From Closterium sp. Naga37s-1 (Eukaryota; Streptophyta; Zygnematophyceae; Desmidiales; Closteriaceae), in the NCBI GenBank assembly GCA_947471745.1, contig CANJKZ010000010.1, forward strand, positions 3,769,501-3,833,500: a stretch of DNA of 64,000 nucleotides. Reading direction: 5' to 3'. Numbering within the stretch: position 1 is the stretch's first letter; every line of letters begins with the position of its first letter. The position numbers and the translations under genes were made by a program. Shown here in pieces: positions 1-10,763 of the stretch. The notes under the pieces are model-generated. The model saw only the letters and a list, made by a program, of their open reading frames with translations. It was not told the DNA's origin and searched no databases.

Positions 1-532
1 GCAGGCGTTCGAGCAGATGAAGCAGTCGCTCACGTCTTCACCGACACTGTCGTACCCTGATCCCACTCGCCCATACGTTGTAGTGACCGACGCTTCAGAT
101 CAAGCCATAGGAGCAGTGCTTCTTCAGGACCAGGGACGCGGGTTGCAGCCGATCGCGTACGAGTCGCGTAAGCTTAGGGGAGCAGAGTTGAATTATCCGA
201 TTCACGACAAAGAGGCGCTCGCGATCATCCATGCGTATAAGGTGTGGAGGTGCTACCTCGAGGGGGCAGATAGTGTGATACGCACGGACCATTGCTCGCT
301 TCGCTTTCTCAAGTCGCAGCCGCAGCTGAGTCGTCGCCAGGCTAGATGGATGGAGTTCATGGAGGGGAGCTTTCACTACAGAATAGAGTACAAGCCAGGC
401 GTTCGCAACCCAGCAGACCCGCTCACTCGCCCTAGTTGCCAGCTCGCTAGTCTCACAGTCACTGCCGGCCATCCACTTCTCACAGCACTCTTCGAGCACG
501 GATACACAGTAGATCCCGACTTCACACCACAG
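1..532 (+). mobile_element. Ty3/gypsy chromovirus, RT end and RNase H (5' part, cut by the window edge and by Copia-A)
   Basis: This is the end of reverse transcriptase plus the RNase H domain of a Ty3/gypsy polyprotein, open from the first bases of the window. Visible RNase H landmarks are VVTDASDQAIGAVL, the acidic residue in KEALAI and RTDHCSLRFL, followed by the gypsy-typical tether around YKPGVRNPADPLTRP. The frame is interrupted at 532 by Copia-A and resumes at 6907. Copia-A plus one 5-bp target duplication is 6374 nt, and subtracting it places both halves in the same frame, so this part of the host ORF was undisrupted when Copia-A inserted. The 5' end lies outside the window. Confidence 0.9.
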
Positions 533-661
533 TGTCAAATGTTATATGTGCTACAGTTTGTTTAGGCTGTAGTGGGGTAGTTAATATGGGGTACAGTAAG
601 TTTAGGGTTTCCTACTTGTACCCAACCCTTTCCTAGTGCAATCACTTCTCTCATTCTGACA
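533..661 (+). repeat. 5' LTR of Copia-A
   Basis: 129-bp terminal repeat, TG...CA ends, matching 6773-6901 except at two sites. It is unusually short for a multi-kilobase copia element. The primer-binding site begins at 662. Confidence 0.95.
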
Positions 662-1094
662 TGGTATTACGAGCCTAGGTTAGTAACCTAGGACCACTTA
701 CCTAAGGGCCCACCGTTCCGCTAGAGGCGCCCTCGTGCGCCCCCCAACGTCGTAGCGCCCTCGTGCGCCTCTCTCCTAGTGCGCCCTCGAGCGCCCTCTC
801 TCTCACGCTGCCCGTTTGCAGCCCGCTAGCAGCCCGAGCGCGGCCCCACGTTCTTAGCGCGAGCAGCCCCCTAACCGCCAGAGCGCGGCCCGATTTTTCT
901 CGCGCGCACCAGTAGGCCGTCGCCCGTAGGCCCCGCTCGCCCCTAGGCCAACGCTCGACCCGCCGCCGCCCGCCCGCAGGTCGCCGTCCGTGCGCAGCGG
1001 CGATCGCGCATCGGCTGCTGCAGCTCGCGCTTAGCCGCCGCACGAACGCAGCCGCGGCCCGCGCGCAGCCGCACCCTAGGCGCCGCCGCGCACC

Positions 1095-3641
1095 GTGCAT
1101 AGGCCCGCCGTCGCGCCGCCCTACCTGCCCGAGCCGCGCCGCGCCGTCCTGCCCGAGTCGCGCCGCCCTTACCGAGCCGCGCCGCCCTGCCCGAGCCGCG
1201 CCGCACCACCTGCAGCAACTGCTGCTCCTGTTCCTACTGCTACAGCTACTACTGCTACTGCTGTTACTGCTACTACTGCTACTGCTACTACTGCTACTGC
1301 TACTGCTGCTACTGCTACTGCTGCCACCGTGGCCAGTCCTACCGTTCTCACTTTTGACGCTGAGGGCCGTCCGATTAAGTTTGACGTTTGGCTCGATGAC
1401 CTGCACCTGTTCCTCCAGATCACTGCCAAGGACGATGTTTCCCTGTTTGACCACACGTCCGGCGCCGCTCCCGCACCTGCTGCTACTGCTGACAGTACTG
1501 CTCGCTCACAGTGGCAGACCCGTGACGCTCATGCTCGCCTAGCCGTTCGCAGCCACCTGCCGTTAGATGAGCGCGAGCATTTTGGCCAGCATAAGACCGC
1601 TAAGGAGCTGTACCATGCTGTAGTTGCACGCTACTCCTCCCCTGCTACTGCTGCGATAGGCCGTCTCTCGCTGCCCTAACTCTTCCCCGATCTGTCTGCC
1701 TTTGCCACTGTAGCTGACCTCATCACGCACCTCCGTACTAGTGATCTCCGCTACCGTGCCGCGCTTCCCCCCGATTTCCTCGCCAAGAACCCTCCCCCGA
1801 TGTACCTCACACTCTACCACCTAGTCACCCGCCTCCCTGAATCTCTTCGCACTGTCAGGGACCACTTTCTAGCCCTCTCCCCCACCGACCTCACTGTCGA
1901 CCTGCTCGAGAAGGACCTCTTAGCAGCTGAGAAGAGCATTGTAGCTGTAGGTGCCTCTCGTGGCGGCCCTCGCGCTCCCTTCTTTGAGGGGTGCTCCCCC
2001 GTCCCCCTCCTCCCCTCCATTGCATCTGCTGCTGCTGTCGACTACCTCGGTGCTGAGGGGGTCGGGGCTTCGTCTGCTCCTAGTGGGAGGCGCAAGGGCG
2101 GCAGGGGCAAGGGGGGCAGGGGTGGCGGAGGTGGCGGCGGGGGCAGCGGTGGTGGAGGGGGTGGAGGGGGCGGGGGAGGGGGCGGCGGTGGTGGGAGTGG
2201 TGCTGGTGGTGGGGGGGTCAGTGGCGGAGCAGGGGGTGGTGGCGGCGGCGGTGGTGGGGGTGGTGGGGGTGGTGGTGGCAGTGGTGGAGGCAGTGGAGCT
2301 GGTGGCGGGCGCGGTGGAGCGGTGCAGCGTGGGGTGTTCGGCGGTGGCCAGAGGCAGCAGCAGCAGCGTCCCAGCGAGACTCCGTCGCCCCAGCAGCTCC
2401 GTGAGTGGTCCTCTCAGCGTGGGGGGTCTGGGGGTGGAGGTACCTGCCCGTACGTCATCCGCACAGGTGACCGCACTGGCCAGACCTGTGGGAGGTTCCA
2501 CACGGCGCAGCGCTGTTTCTTTCGTCTCGACGACGCCTGGCGCGAGCAGTTTCCTGACGCCTCTGAGCTGCCCCGCTGGGCTGATCTGCTTAAGAAGAAC
2601 ATTGATATCTTTGCTCTTGATTATGATGCTATCCTTGGTGCCATGTATGCATTGACTATTAGTGTTGAGGGTGACTGTTACCTGAGTGTACCGCCCGACC
2701 CGGGTATTGGGACCAGTGAGGCTGCTGCTCTAGGTGCTAGTGCGTCTGCTGCCCTAGGTCCAGGTGAGGCTGCTGCCCTAGGTGCTAGTGAGTCTGCTGC
2801 TCCAGGTGCTCGTGCATCTGCGCTTGCTGGTACTGCGTCTACTGAGGCACTGCACACCTTCACACTGGACTCGGGTGCTTCCCGCTGCTTCTTTCGTGAC
2901 CGCACTGTCCTTGAGCAGCTAGCTCGGCCTGTTGCTGTCTCCCTCGCTGACCCCTCTGGGGGCCCGGTCCTTGCGACCTCCTCCACTGTCCTCCCTTGTC
3001 CTGCGGTCCCGTCCGGCACCCTGTCGAGTCTTTACCCTCCCTCGTTCTCTACGAACCTGGTGGCGGGCTCTGCTCTCCAGGACGGGGGTGTTCACCAGTT
3101 AGCCCCTGCCTATGAGCGTGTGACCCACTGTACGTGTGCTCGGACGGGTCGCCACCTAGCTACCTTCACCCGGCAGCCGGGGTCAGACCTGTACACACTG
3201 ACCACTGAGTCCCCTCAGGTAGCTGCGTCTGCGTCTGCGTCTGGTCAGCTGTCAGCCCCCTGCTCGTGTCGCTCCCTGTCGCACCAGACAGTACTCTGGC
3301 ACCACCGTCTTGGTCACCCGTCAGTGCAGCGCCTTCGTGGCATGCACTCCCGGTACCTTGTCTCTGGTCTTCCCAGGGTTCTCCCTCCCCTCCCACCCTC
3401 CCCTGCTCCTCCCTGTCTTCCCTGTATCGAGGGGCGGCAGCGCGCCACTCCTCACTCCTCCTCGTTCCCTCCCACAGAGGCTCCCCTGCAGACTCTCCAC
3501 CTGGACGTGTGGGGCCCAGCCCGCGTCCGTGGACAGGGCCACGAGCGGTACTTCCTGCTGGTCGTCGACGACTACTCGCGCTACACCACGGTCTTCCCCT
3601 TGCGCACCAAGGGTGAGGTCCCTGATGTTTTGATCCCTTAG
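1095..3641 (+). pseudogene. Copia-A gag and protease, up to the integrase core
   Basis: One frame runs from 1095 through a TAA at 1677 to a TAG at 3639-3641. It starts with a Pro/Ala/Thr-rich N-terminus (residues 1-80) and continues with a gag core, then a polyglycine block (about 2100-2310) of mostly Gly codons. A divergent zinc knuckle lies at about 2440-2525: Cys-x13-Cys-x3-His-x4-Cys, with a conserved RLDDAWR tail. The aspartic protease motif LDSGAS is at about 2865-2880, the pre-integrase motif WHHRLGHPS near 3300, and the first integrase catalytic region (LDVWGPA) near 3500. The TAG at 3639 sits where the related Copia-B copy has TGG (Trp). The true gag start is uncertain; 1095 is the first ATG of the frame. 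Confidence 0.85.
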
Positions 3642-6544
3642 ATCCGCGCTGCTCGTCTCCAGCTCCGCGAGCGGTTCCAGTCGGACTTTCCCGTCCTGCG
3701 TCTGCACTCTGACAGAGGTGGTGAGTTTTCCTCCGACCTCTTGGCAGCCTACTGTGCGGAGCACGGCATCCGCCAGACGTTCACACTTCCGGCCTCTCCA
3801 CAGCAGAATGTTGTTGCTGAGCGCCGCATTGGCTTAGTCATGGAGGTCACTCGTACATCCATGATCCATGCGGCTGCCCCCCATTTCCTGTGGCCGTTTA
3901 CAGTCCAGTACGCTGCGCATCAGCTCAACCTCTGGCCCCGTGTCTCTGCTCCGGAGACCTCGCCCACACTGCGTTGGACGGGGGAGGTTGGCTATGCGTC
4001 GGTGTTCCGGGTCTGGGGATGTCGAGCCTTTGTCCGCGATACGTCCGCAGACAAGCTCTCCTCCCGTGCCGTTCCCTGTGTCTTCCTTGGCTTTGTCCCT
4101 GACGCGCCTGGCTGGCAGTTTTACCACCCCACCTCGCGCCGTGTCTTCCCCTCTCAGGACGTCACTTTTGACGAGCTAGTACCCTTTTACCATCTGTTCC
4201 CCTACCGCACTGCGCCGCTTCCCCCCCCGCCGCTCTTCCTCACCCCAGGTGTCCCTTCGGTAGACCCCCTCCCTCCCCAGGGTCCTGCTCCCTCAGGTGT
4301 TTCCCAGGTAGACCCGGCGAGCCTGTCGAGGTAGCTGTCGACTCTGGTCCTGCGAGGGGTACTGAGTCTGGGGGTGCTGAGACTGGGGGTGCTGAGCCTG
4401 GGGGTGCTGCGACTGGAGGTGCTGAGCCTGGGGGTGCTGAGCCTGGGGGTGCTGAGACTGGGGGTGCTGAGCCTGGGGGAGCTGAGCCTGACCGTGCTGC
4501 GCCTGGTGGCGCTCCCTCTTCACAGCAGCTGCGTGAGTGGTACTCTCAGCATTGCAGCCTCTGGCGTGGGACTGCTGGAGCTGGGGGTTCTGCTGGAGTT
4601 GGAGCTGGTGGTGCTGCGGGTGCTGTGTTGCGACAGGAGCCTCCCTCCCCACAGCGACTACGTGAGTGGTACGCTCGGCGCTGCAGCCTCCGGAGCGGCG
4701 CTCCTAGCGCTGGGGTGCCGCCCGCTGGAGGCCCTGGTGCTGCAGGAGGTGCTGGAGCATCTGGTCCTGGAGGTGCTCGTACAGGCGGTACTGGAGCTGC
4801 TGGGACTGGGGGTTCTTCTGGAGCTGGCACTGGTTCTGCTGGTGCTGCTGGAGGTGCTGCTGGTGCTGGAGTTGGAGCTGGAGGTGCTGGAGCTGCTGGA
4901 GCTGCCGGTGGAGCTGAGGACGCTGGGCCTACTGGAGTTGGTGTAGCTGCTGACCCTGGGGTTGGTGTTGCAGGGGCTGGAGCTGGAGGTGCTGACGCTC
5001 GTCCTCCTGCGGGTGCTGGAGCCAACGGTGCGGCTGGAGCTGGTGCTACTGGGGGTACTGGAGTTGGCACTACTGGAGCTGCTGGTGGTGCTACAGGAGT
5101 TGGAGCTGCTGCTGGGGGTTCTGGTACTGTCTCTAATGGTTCTGGGGGCGCTTCACAGTCGTGGCCGTACTTCGTTCCGCTCCTTCAGCAGGTTCTTGGT
5201 CAGCCGCCTTCTCCTTGTCCTGCTCCCTCCTTAGAGTGTCCTTCACCTGTCCAGTCGCAGTCACAGTTACAGCCTGCCGCTCAGCGTGACTACGAGCTTC
5301 ACTCTCTTGACTTCAGCACAGCTTTCTTGCAGGGCAGCCTGCACGAGGAGATCTGGCTGCGCCGCCCTCCTGGCTTCACTGGGTCGTTTCCTCCTGGTAC
5401 CCAGTGGAGCCTCCGGCGGCCAGTCTACGGTCTCCGTCAGGCGCCACGTGAGTGGCACGACACACTGAGGACTACACTTGCGGCTCTTGGGTTCGCGCCT
5501 TCTACTGCTGACCCGTCGCTGTTTCTGCGCACCGACACTTCGCTGCCGCCGTTCTACATCCTCGTGTACGTCGACGACTTGGTCTTTGCCATTGCTGACA
5601 CTGAGGCTCTCGCCCTGGTGAAGTCGATGCTGTAGAAGAGACACACGTGCACAGACCTGGGTGAACTGCGCAGCTACCTTGGCTTGCAGATCACCCGGGA
5701 CAGAGCACGCCGCACCATCACACTGACTCAGTCACACATGGTGCAGCAGGTCCTTCAGCGCTTCGGCTTCACCTGGTCCTCGGCACAGTCGACTCCTCTG
5801 GCTACAGGTCACTCGCTCTCAGCTCCACCTTCGGACGAGTCCGTAGAGCCGAGTGGTCCTTACCCAGAGCTAGTTGGCTGCCTCATGTACCTGATGACTT
5901 GCACTCGTCCTGACCTCGCGTACCCTCTTGGCCTTCTGGCTCGCTACGTGGCTCCTGGTCGGAACCGAAAGGTGCACATGGATGCTGCTAAGAGGGTACT
6001 ACGCTACTTGTGCAGTACATCAGGCATGGGGCTCGTGCTTGGAGGGAGGAGCTCAGTTGTTTTCACTGGGCACTCAGATGCTTCTTGGGTTGACGACCAG
6101 GCTACTCAGCGGTCGTCATAGGGTTACACCTTCAGCCTTGGCTCTGGTTCAGTTTCTTGGCGTTCTACACGCTCGTCTTCAGTTCTCAGCTCTAGTTGTG
6201 AGGCTGAGATCTATGCTACAGCCATGACTGCACAGGAGTTACGCTGGCTCACCTACCTGCTGACCGACTTGGGAGAGCGGCCTCGTTCTCCTCCAGTGCT
6301 ATACGTCGACAACAAGGCAGCCATTGCCTTGTGTGAGGAGCACAGACTGGAGCACAGAACGAAGCACATCGCTCTGCGTTACTTCCTGGCTCGAGAGTTG
6401 CAGCAGCGTGGTCAGCTTCGTCTGCGTTACGTGGCCACTCGGGCCAACACTGCTGATATATTCACCAAGGCACTTCAGTCTGGTGATCATAAGCGTTTCT
6501 GCACTATGCTAGGGCTTGTGCCCACTTTTCCTCACTTGCTGTAG
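3642..6544 (+). pseudogene. Copia-A integrase end, linker, RT and RNase H
   Basis: The same frame continues with the integrase motifs LHSDRGGEF (about 3700) and an AERR-type glutamate region (about 3820). A single-base loss near 4313 then moves the frame. The Gly/Ala linker (4330-5200) holds two QQLREW/QRLREW-type motifs. RT is 5'-truncated: the linker joins directly to RDYELHSLDF near 5280, whereas Copia-B has about 0.9 kb more here, including the start of RT. YVDD, the catalytic RT motif, is at 5567-5578. RNase H shows YVDNKAAIALCEEHRLEHRT at about 6300-6360. Amber codons replace Gln at 5633 and 6119. The terminal stop is TAG at 6542. This copy could only have moved with enzymes supplied in trans, unless the damage is later. 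Confidence 0.88.
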
Positions 6545-6772
6545 GCTTTGCTTGTACTGTGATCTATTTATATATACCTGCATGCTTGCTTTGCTAGGTA
6601 GAGATCACTGTGATGTTTGTGTTCCATATATGCCTCTGCATGTGAACTGGCCTTGTGGCCCTTTGCTTGTGCTCAGTGAGTGTGGTGACGTTGTGATCCA
6701 CCCTGAGCTTGCTTTGCCTTTCTTGACCGGTCTTGTGACCCCTTGCTCTCCCCCACTTTGCCTATGGGGGTG

Positions 6773-6901
6773 TGTCAAATATTATATGTGCTACAGTTTG
6801 TTTAGGCTGTAGTGGGGTAGTTACTATGGGGTACAGTAAGTTTAGGGTTTCCTACTTGTACCCAACCCTTTCCTAGTGCAATCACTTCTCTCATTCTGAC
6901 A
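6773..6901 (+). repeat. 3' LTR of Copia-A
   Basis: 129-bp copy of 533-661 (two differences). It is preceded by the polypurine tract at about 6762-6772 and followed by the target duplication CACAG at 6902-6906. Confidence 0.95.
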
Positions 6902-6906
6902 CACAG

Positions 6907-8331
6907 CCGCCCGCAGGAGCAGAGGTGCAGGGTAGTGTCTACATTCGGAAGGGGACAGCACGGATTTGGGTTCCAGCCTACCGCCCTCTTCGACAGCTCC
7001 TTCTCTCAGAGGCGCACGACGTAGTTAGTGCAGGGCACTTCGGAGCAGATAAGACGGCTAAAACGCTTAGTCGCACATACTTCTGGCCAAGGCTTGCAGA
7101 CGTAGAGGATTACATTCGCTCGTGCGACACGTGTCAGCGTACAAAGTCCTCTCGCCAGCGCAAAGCAGGACTCTTGCAGCCGATTCCACCGCCTGACCGC
7201 CCTTGGCAGGTAGTTACCATGGACTTCATCATGGCTTTACCGCGCACAGTTAGGGGTCACGACGCCATCTTCGTGGTAGTGGATAAGTTTTCTCGAGTAG
7301 CGCACTTCATCCCCACGCACGGCAAGATCACAGCAGAGGAAGCAGCGACGTTGTTCGTAGATAACGTAGTCCGACTGCACGGGGTTCCAGATTCCATCAT
7401 CTCAGACCGCGACCCTCGTTTCATTTCGAAGTTCTGGAAGCAGCTTTTCGCACTGTTTGGGACTCGCTTAGCCATGTCGTCTGCGTACCATCCAGAGACA
7501 GACGGCCAGACCGAGCGCGTGAACCAGACATTGGAGCAGATTCTTCGCAGCATCAGGATGCACGACGCAGCCGCATGGGACAAGAAGCTGAGCATGGCCG
7601 AGTTCGCATACAACAACATGCACCACTCGTCCACAGGCATGTCACCGTTCTTCGCACTGTACGGTCAGCACCCTAATGTCCCCACTCGTGTCGATCTCAC
7701 ACCCACAGTCCCTCGTGCGGACAATTTCCACCAGCATCTCACCTTCATTCACGATCACGTGAGGAAGCACCTTGAGCTCGCAAATGCACGCATGGCACGC
7801 ACCACCAACCGCAGTCGTCGTGAGGTGTCGTTCGCAGTCGACGACCGTGTTCTTTTGGATAGCCGCAACCTCCGACTGCCACAGGACAGCAAGCTTTGTC
7901 CACGTTTCATTGGTCCATTTGTCATTGAGCGCGCACTTGGTCCCGTCGCATACCGCCTCCGCCTTCCCGCTCATTTCCGCATGCACCCGTCATTCCACGT
8001 GTCGCTTCTTCGTCCTTACACTGATCCCAACGCCACCTTCTCGGGCCGTGACCGCACTCCACTGCCGGTAGCTGTTGACACCGACGAGCCCGACTACCAG
8101 ATCCAGCGCATCCTCAGGCACCGTCGCCGTCTCCAGGGGGGTGTCTCTTTCCTCGACTTCTTGGTTCGTTGGCGTGGTTACAACACAGCAGCTGACAGCT
8201 GGGTTCCTTCGTCCTCGCTGAGACCACCGGTCCCGGTCCCGGTCGACGCCTACGCCCAGCTGACGTTCGACAACGAGGAGGCCCAAGAGCGCGAGGAGGA
8301 GGAGTACCGGCAGAAGGTTGGCTCACTGTAG
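6907..8331 (+). mobile_element. Chromovirus integrase with C-terminal chromodomain (3' part of the split gypsy element)
   Basis: The ORF is open and ends with TAG at 8329-8331. In order: the HHCC zinc-binding region (a pair of His around GHFGADKT, then CDTCQRTK), the DDE core (TMDFI for the first Asp, SDRDPRF for the second, GQTERVNQTLEQ for the Glu), and the GPFVIERALGPVAYRL and HPSFHVSLLRPY region. A chromodomain follows (EPDYQIQRIL, then FLVRWRGYNTAADSWVP). All catalytic residues are present. The chromodomain assigns it to the chromovirus branch of Ty3/gypsy, which targets heterochromatin. No LTR is seen after the stop; an unrelated copia fragment starts within a few bases, so the 3' end is truncated. 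Confidence 0.93.
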
Positions 8332-8333
8332 TT

Positions 8334-9008
8334 CGCGGCGACGACGACGAGGCTAGACATTGCGTTCGCCTGCAGCAAACTGGGGAGCGGCCTCACGGTG
8401 AGGAGTGACCAGCATTGGCGTGAGGTCGACCGCTGCCTCGCCTACCTCGCTGACACACGCGACACCGCCTTGGAGTTCCGCGGTGGACCAGAGTCGCTGG
8501 AGCTGATCGGCTACGTGGATGTCGACGACGCGGGCGACAAGCAGAACCGGATGAGCACGGGAGGCTACGTATTCGTCTACGGAGGGTCCCCGTCTCCTGG
8601 TCGAGCTCGCGCATCAAGTGCGCGACATTGTCGTCGACCGAGTCGGAGTACGTGGCGGCCACGAATGCAGGCAAGGAGGGACGCCGAGTTCGTTTCCTTC
8701 TTGCGGAATTCAAGTTTCTTGACGCTGGGAAACCGACCATCCTCCGCGTCGACAACAAGTCGGCAATCACGGTCGCTGAGGGATTGGGGCTGACGGGCAA
8801 CCTCAAGCACATGGAGCGACGCTACGCTTTGCTGCAGCACATGGTGAGGCGCGGGAAGTTCGTGCTGAAGTACATCCCGACCACCGAGCAACCGGCGGAC
8901 TTCCTGACAAAGGCGCTGCATTTTCCGGCTTTCAACCGGTGCTCTGTCGCCATCGGCCAAGTTCGTCTGGCCGACGTCGGCGACGGCGACGAGGAGGTGC
9001 AGCAGTAG
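8334..9008 (+). pseudogene. Copia RNase H fragment of a second, diverged lineage
   Basis: The sequence reads as the end of a Ty1/copia polyprotein: LIGYVDVDDAGD near 8510, SSTESEYVAATNAGKEGRR near 8640, RVDNKSAITVAEG near 8745, and the terminal QPADFLTKAL near 8895. The frame shifts once by one base near 8585, between the first two motifs. The stop is TAG at 9006. The motifs are clearly different from Copia-A, B and C (SCEAEIYA in those). The fragment abuts the chromovirus stop with no LTR at that side, so it is a truncated relic. Confidence 0.8.
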
Positions 9009-10119
9009 ATGCCGTGCCCTTCTGCACGGCTGGTGCGGTGACGGCGTGCTGTGTGTGGGTTGCACGCCGAGGACGAGTTTTTTCCGTGGAGTATTGCCGT
9101 GTGGGCTGGAGGCCCAAGCGTGAGCGCGGCAGGGGAGTGTTAACGGGAATGGAGTGTTGGCCCCGCCCTCGCTTGGGAAACGCCGACGACTTGGTCGGAT
9201 GTACGGGAGTAGCAGCCGACCGTTCACAGTGGGAGAGCTGCTCGACAGGCTTCGTCGAGCTGCAGGGGACCGCTGTGGTGTTGCTGTCGACCAAGGAGCT
9301 CGACAGCTGCAACTGACTGGTCTGGGCGACGGGTGGGCCGTCGACCAGGAGGGGCAGTTCGACCGGGAGGTCGACGGAGCAGTCTGTCGACCTGCAGTTC
9401 GACCGGGAGCAGTCTGTCAACCTGCAGCTCGACCGGGAGCAGTCTGTCGACCTGCAGCTCGACCGGGAGCAGTCTGTCGACCTGCAGTTCGACCGGGAGG
9501 TCGACGGAGCAGTCCGTCGACCTGACAAGTGAGCAGCGGTCGACGAGGGGAGCTCGGCGACAACCGCTGACTGTTCTGGTCGACGGAAGGGGTCCGTCGA
9601 CCAAGGGGTAGCTCGACGGGAGCTGTGGTCGACCAGGAGCCCCTGGTGGTCGACCGAAGGGACCTGGTGGTCGACCAGAGGCAGTGGTGGTCAACCGGAA
9701 GCACCTGGTGGTCGACCAGGTCGGCCGGGTAACCTGCTCGACGAGTTCTGCGGAGGCACGCGAACGTCGTCGAGGTCGCGATGGCGAAGGCGACTGCGGG
9801 CTGGTATCCCGAAGTCGATGTGGCTCGTCAGGCGCAAACAACAGCCGACGGATGCCCGACGAGGCAAGTCGGGCCAATCGTCTGCGCGCACCTGCGAGCG
9901 TGCGCACTGCTGTGTTCTACGGGGCAACGCTGGGACAGCCGCTCTGCTGCAGCGTTGGCACGCCGTCGACCTGCTCTGTTGGCAGGTCGCCTTTCCGCAG
10001 TGCTGGCGCGGCTCCTCTACACAACGCTGGCAAGCGGTCGACCAAGCTGTGCTGGCGGTCGACCAGGCTAGCTGCAGGGTTGCTAGGTGCCTGATGTAGT
10101 CATTCTGTCATTGCTTGTT
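9009..10119. repeat. GTCGAC-rich tract, possible LTR or 3' end of the preceding copia fragment
   Basis: No gene is recognised. A purine run GGCAGGGGAG at about 9128-9137 directly before TGTTAACGGG at 9138 looks like a polypurine tract followed by an LTR start, but no second copy is in the window. Between about 9350 and 9530 there are imperfect 30-bp tandem units built around GTCGACCTGCAGCTCGACC. The hexamer GTCGAC and near variants recur on to about 9720 and less regularly to about 10070. Open frames here are side effects of the repeat. Confidence 0.5.
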
Positions 10120-10149
10120 CAACAATTTTCTGTAATTTCGACTTTGCTA

Positions 10150-10763
10150 GTGGAAACTCTTGCCGATTTCTCCCGTGAATGCGCAAGCACTAAGGAACTG
10201 AGCAAAGCTACGACCACTCCTAGTAGTTCGTGCCAACCCCCGTAGTCTAGCTCACTACCATTGTAGAGTGACTCCTCGCATGGTGCGGTGAGCGTGGACG
10301 GCCCCGCAAATACCTTCAGGGAGCCAACTTTTGCACCTGCTAAGTCGTTCGTAGGCCGGCAGCAGCGATAGTCACCATGGTCGACCCCGTAGCTGATGGG
10401 GGTGTAGCGGACACCTTGGAGGCACGTTTGGCTGACGCGAGGAGACCCCACACTGATGGCGAGTACGGGACGATCCCCTTGCTGATCGTCGAGTTGGGCA
10501 TCCGGTCGCAGTGGGCGACGGAACACCCTTCCCGTGAATGCGATTTCTTGCCGATTTCTCCCGTGAATGCGCAAGCACTAAGGAACGAGTACGGGACGAT
10601 CCCCTTGCTGATCGTCGAGTTGGGCATCCGGTCGTAGTGGAAACTCTTGCCGATTTCTCCCGTGAATGCGCAAGCACTAAGGAACTATGCAAAGCTACGA
10701 TCACTCCTAGTAGTTCGTGCCAACCCCCGTAGTCTAGCTCACTACCGTTGTAGAGTGACTCTC
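10150..10763. repeat. Direct repeats of about 120 bp flanking a shorter internal duplication
   Basis: About 120 bp at 10150-10275 (from CTCTTGCCGATTTCTCCC to GTAGAGTGACTC) recur with few changes at 10643-10763. Between them a 50-bp unit starting GAGTACGGGACGATCCCC occurs at about 10461 and 10586, and the short CCGATTTCTCCCGTGAATGC motif occurs three times in all. The hAT-like gene on the minus strand appears to run into the right copy at its 3' end. Confidence 0.7.

Larger units (their letters stand above)
533..6901 (+). mobile_element. Copia-A: Ty1/copia retrotransposon with 129-bp LTRs, inserted in the chromovirus
   Basis: The boundaries are exact. Direct repeats at 533-661 and 6773-6901 start TGTCAAAT and end CTGACA. 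The 5-bp target duplication CACAG lies at 528-532 and 6902-6906. A primer-binding site resembling the initiator-tRNA-Met type (TGGTATTACGAGCC) directly follows the left LTR, and a purine tract (CTATGGGGGTG) directly precedes the right one. The LTRs differ at two of 129 positions, so insertion is recent. The internal part reads gag, protease, integrase, RT, RNase H, which is the copia order. It is defective: TAA at 1677, TAG at 3639, a frameshift near 4313, a deletion of about 0.9 kb near 5270, and TAG at 5633 and 6119. Confidence 0.96.
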
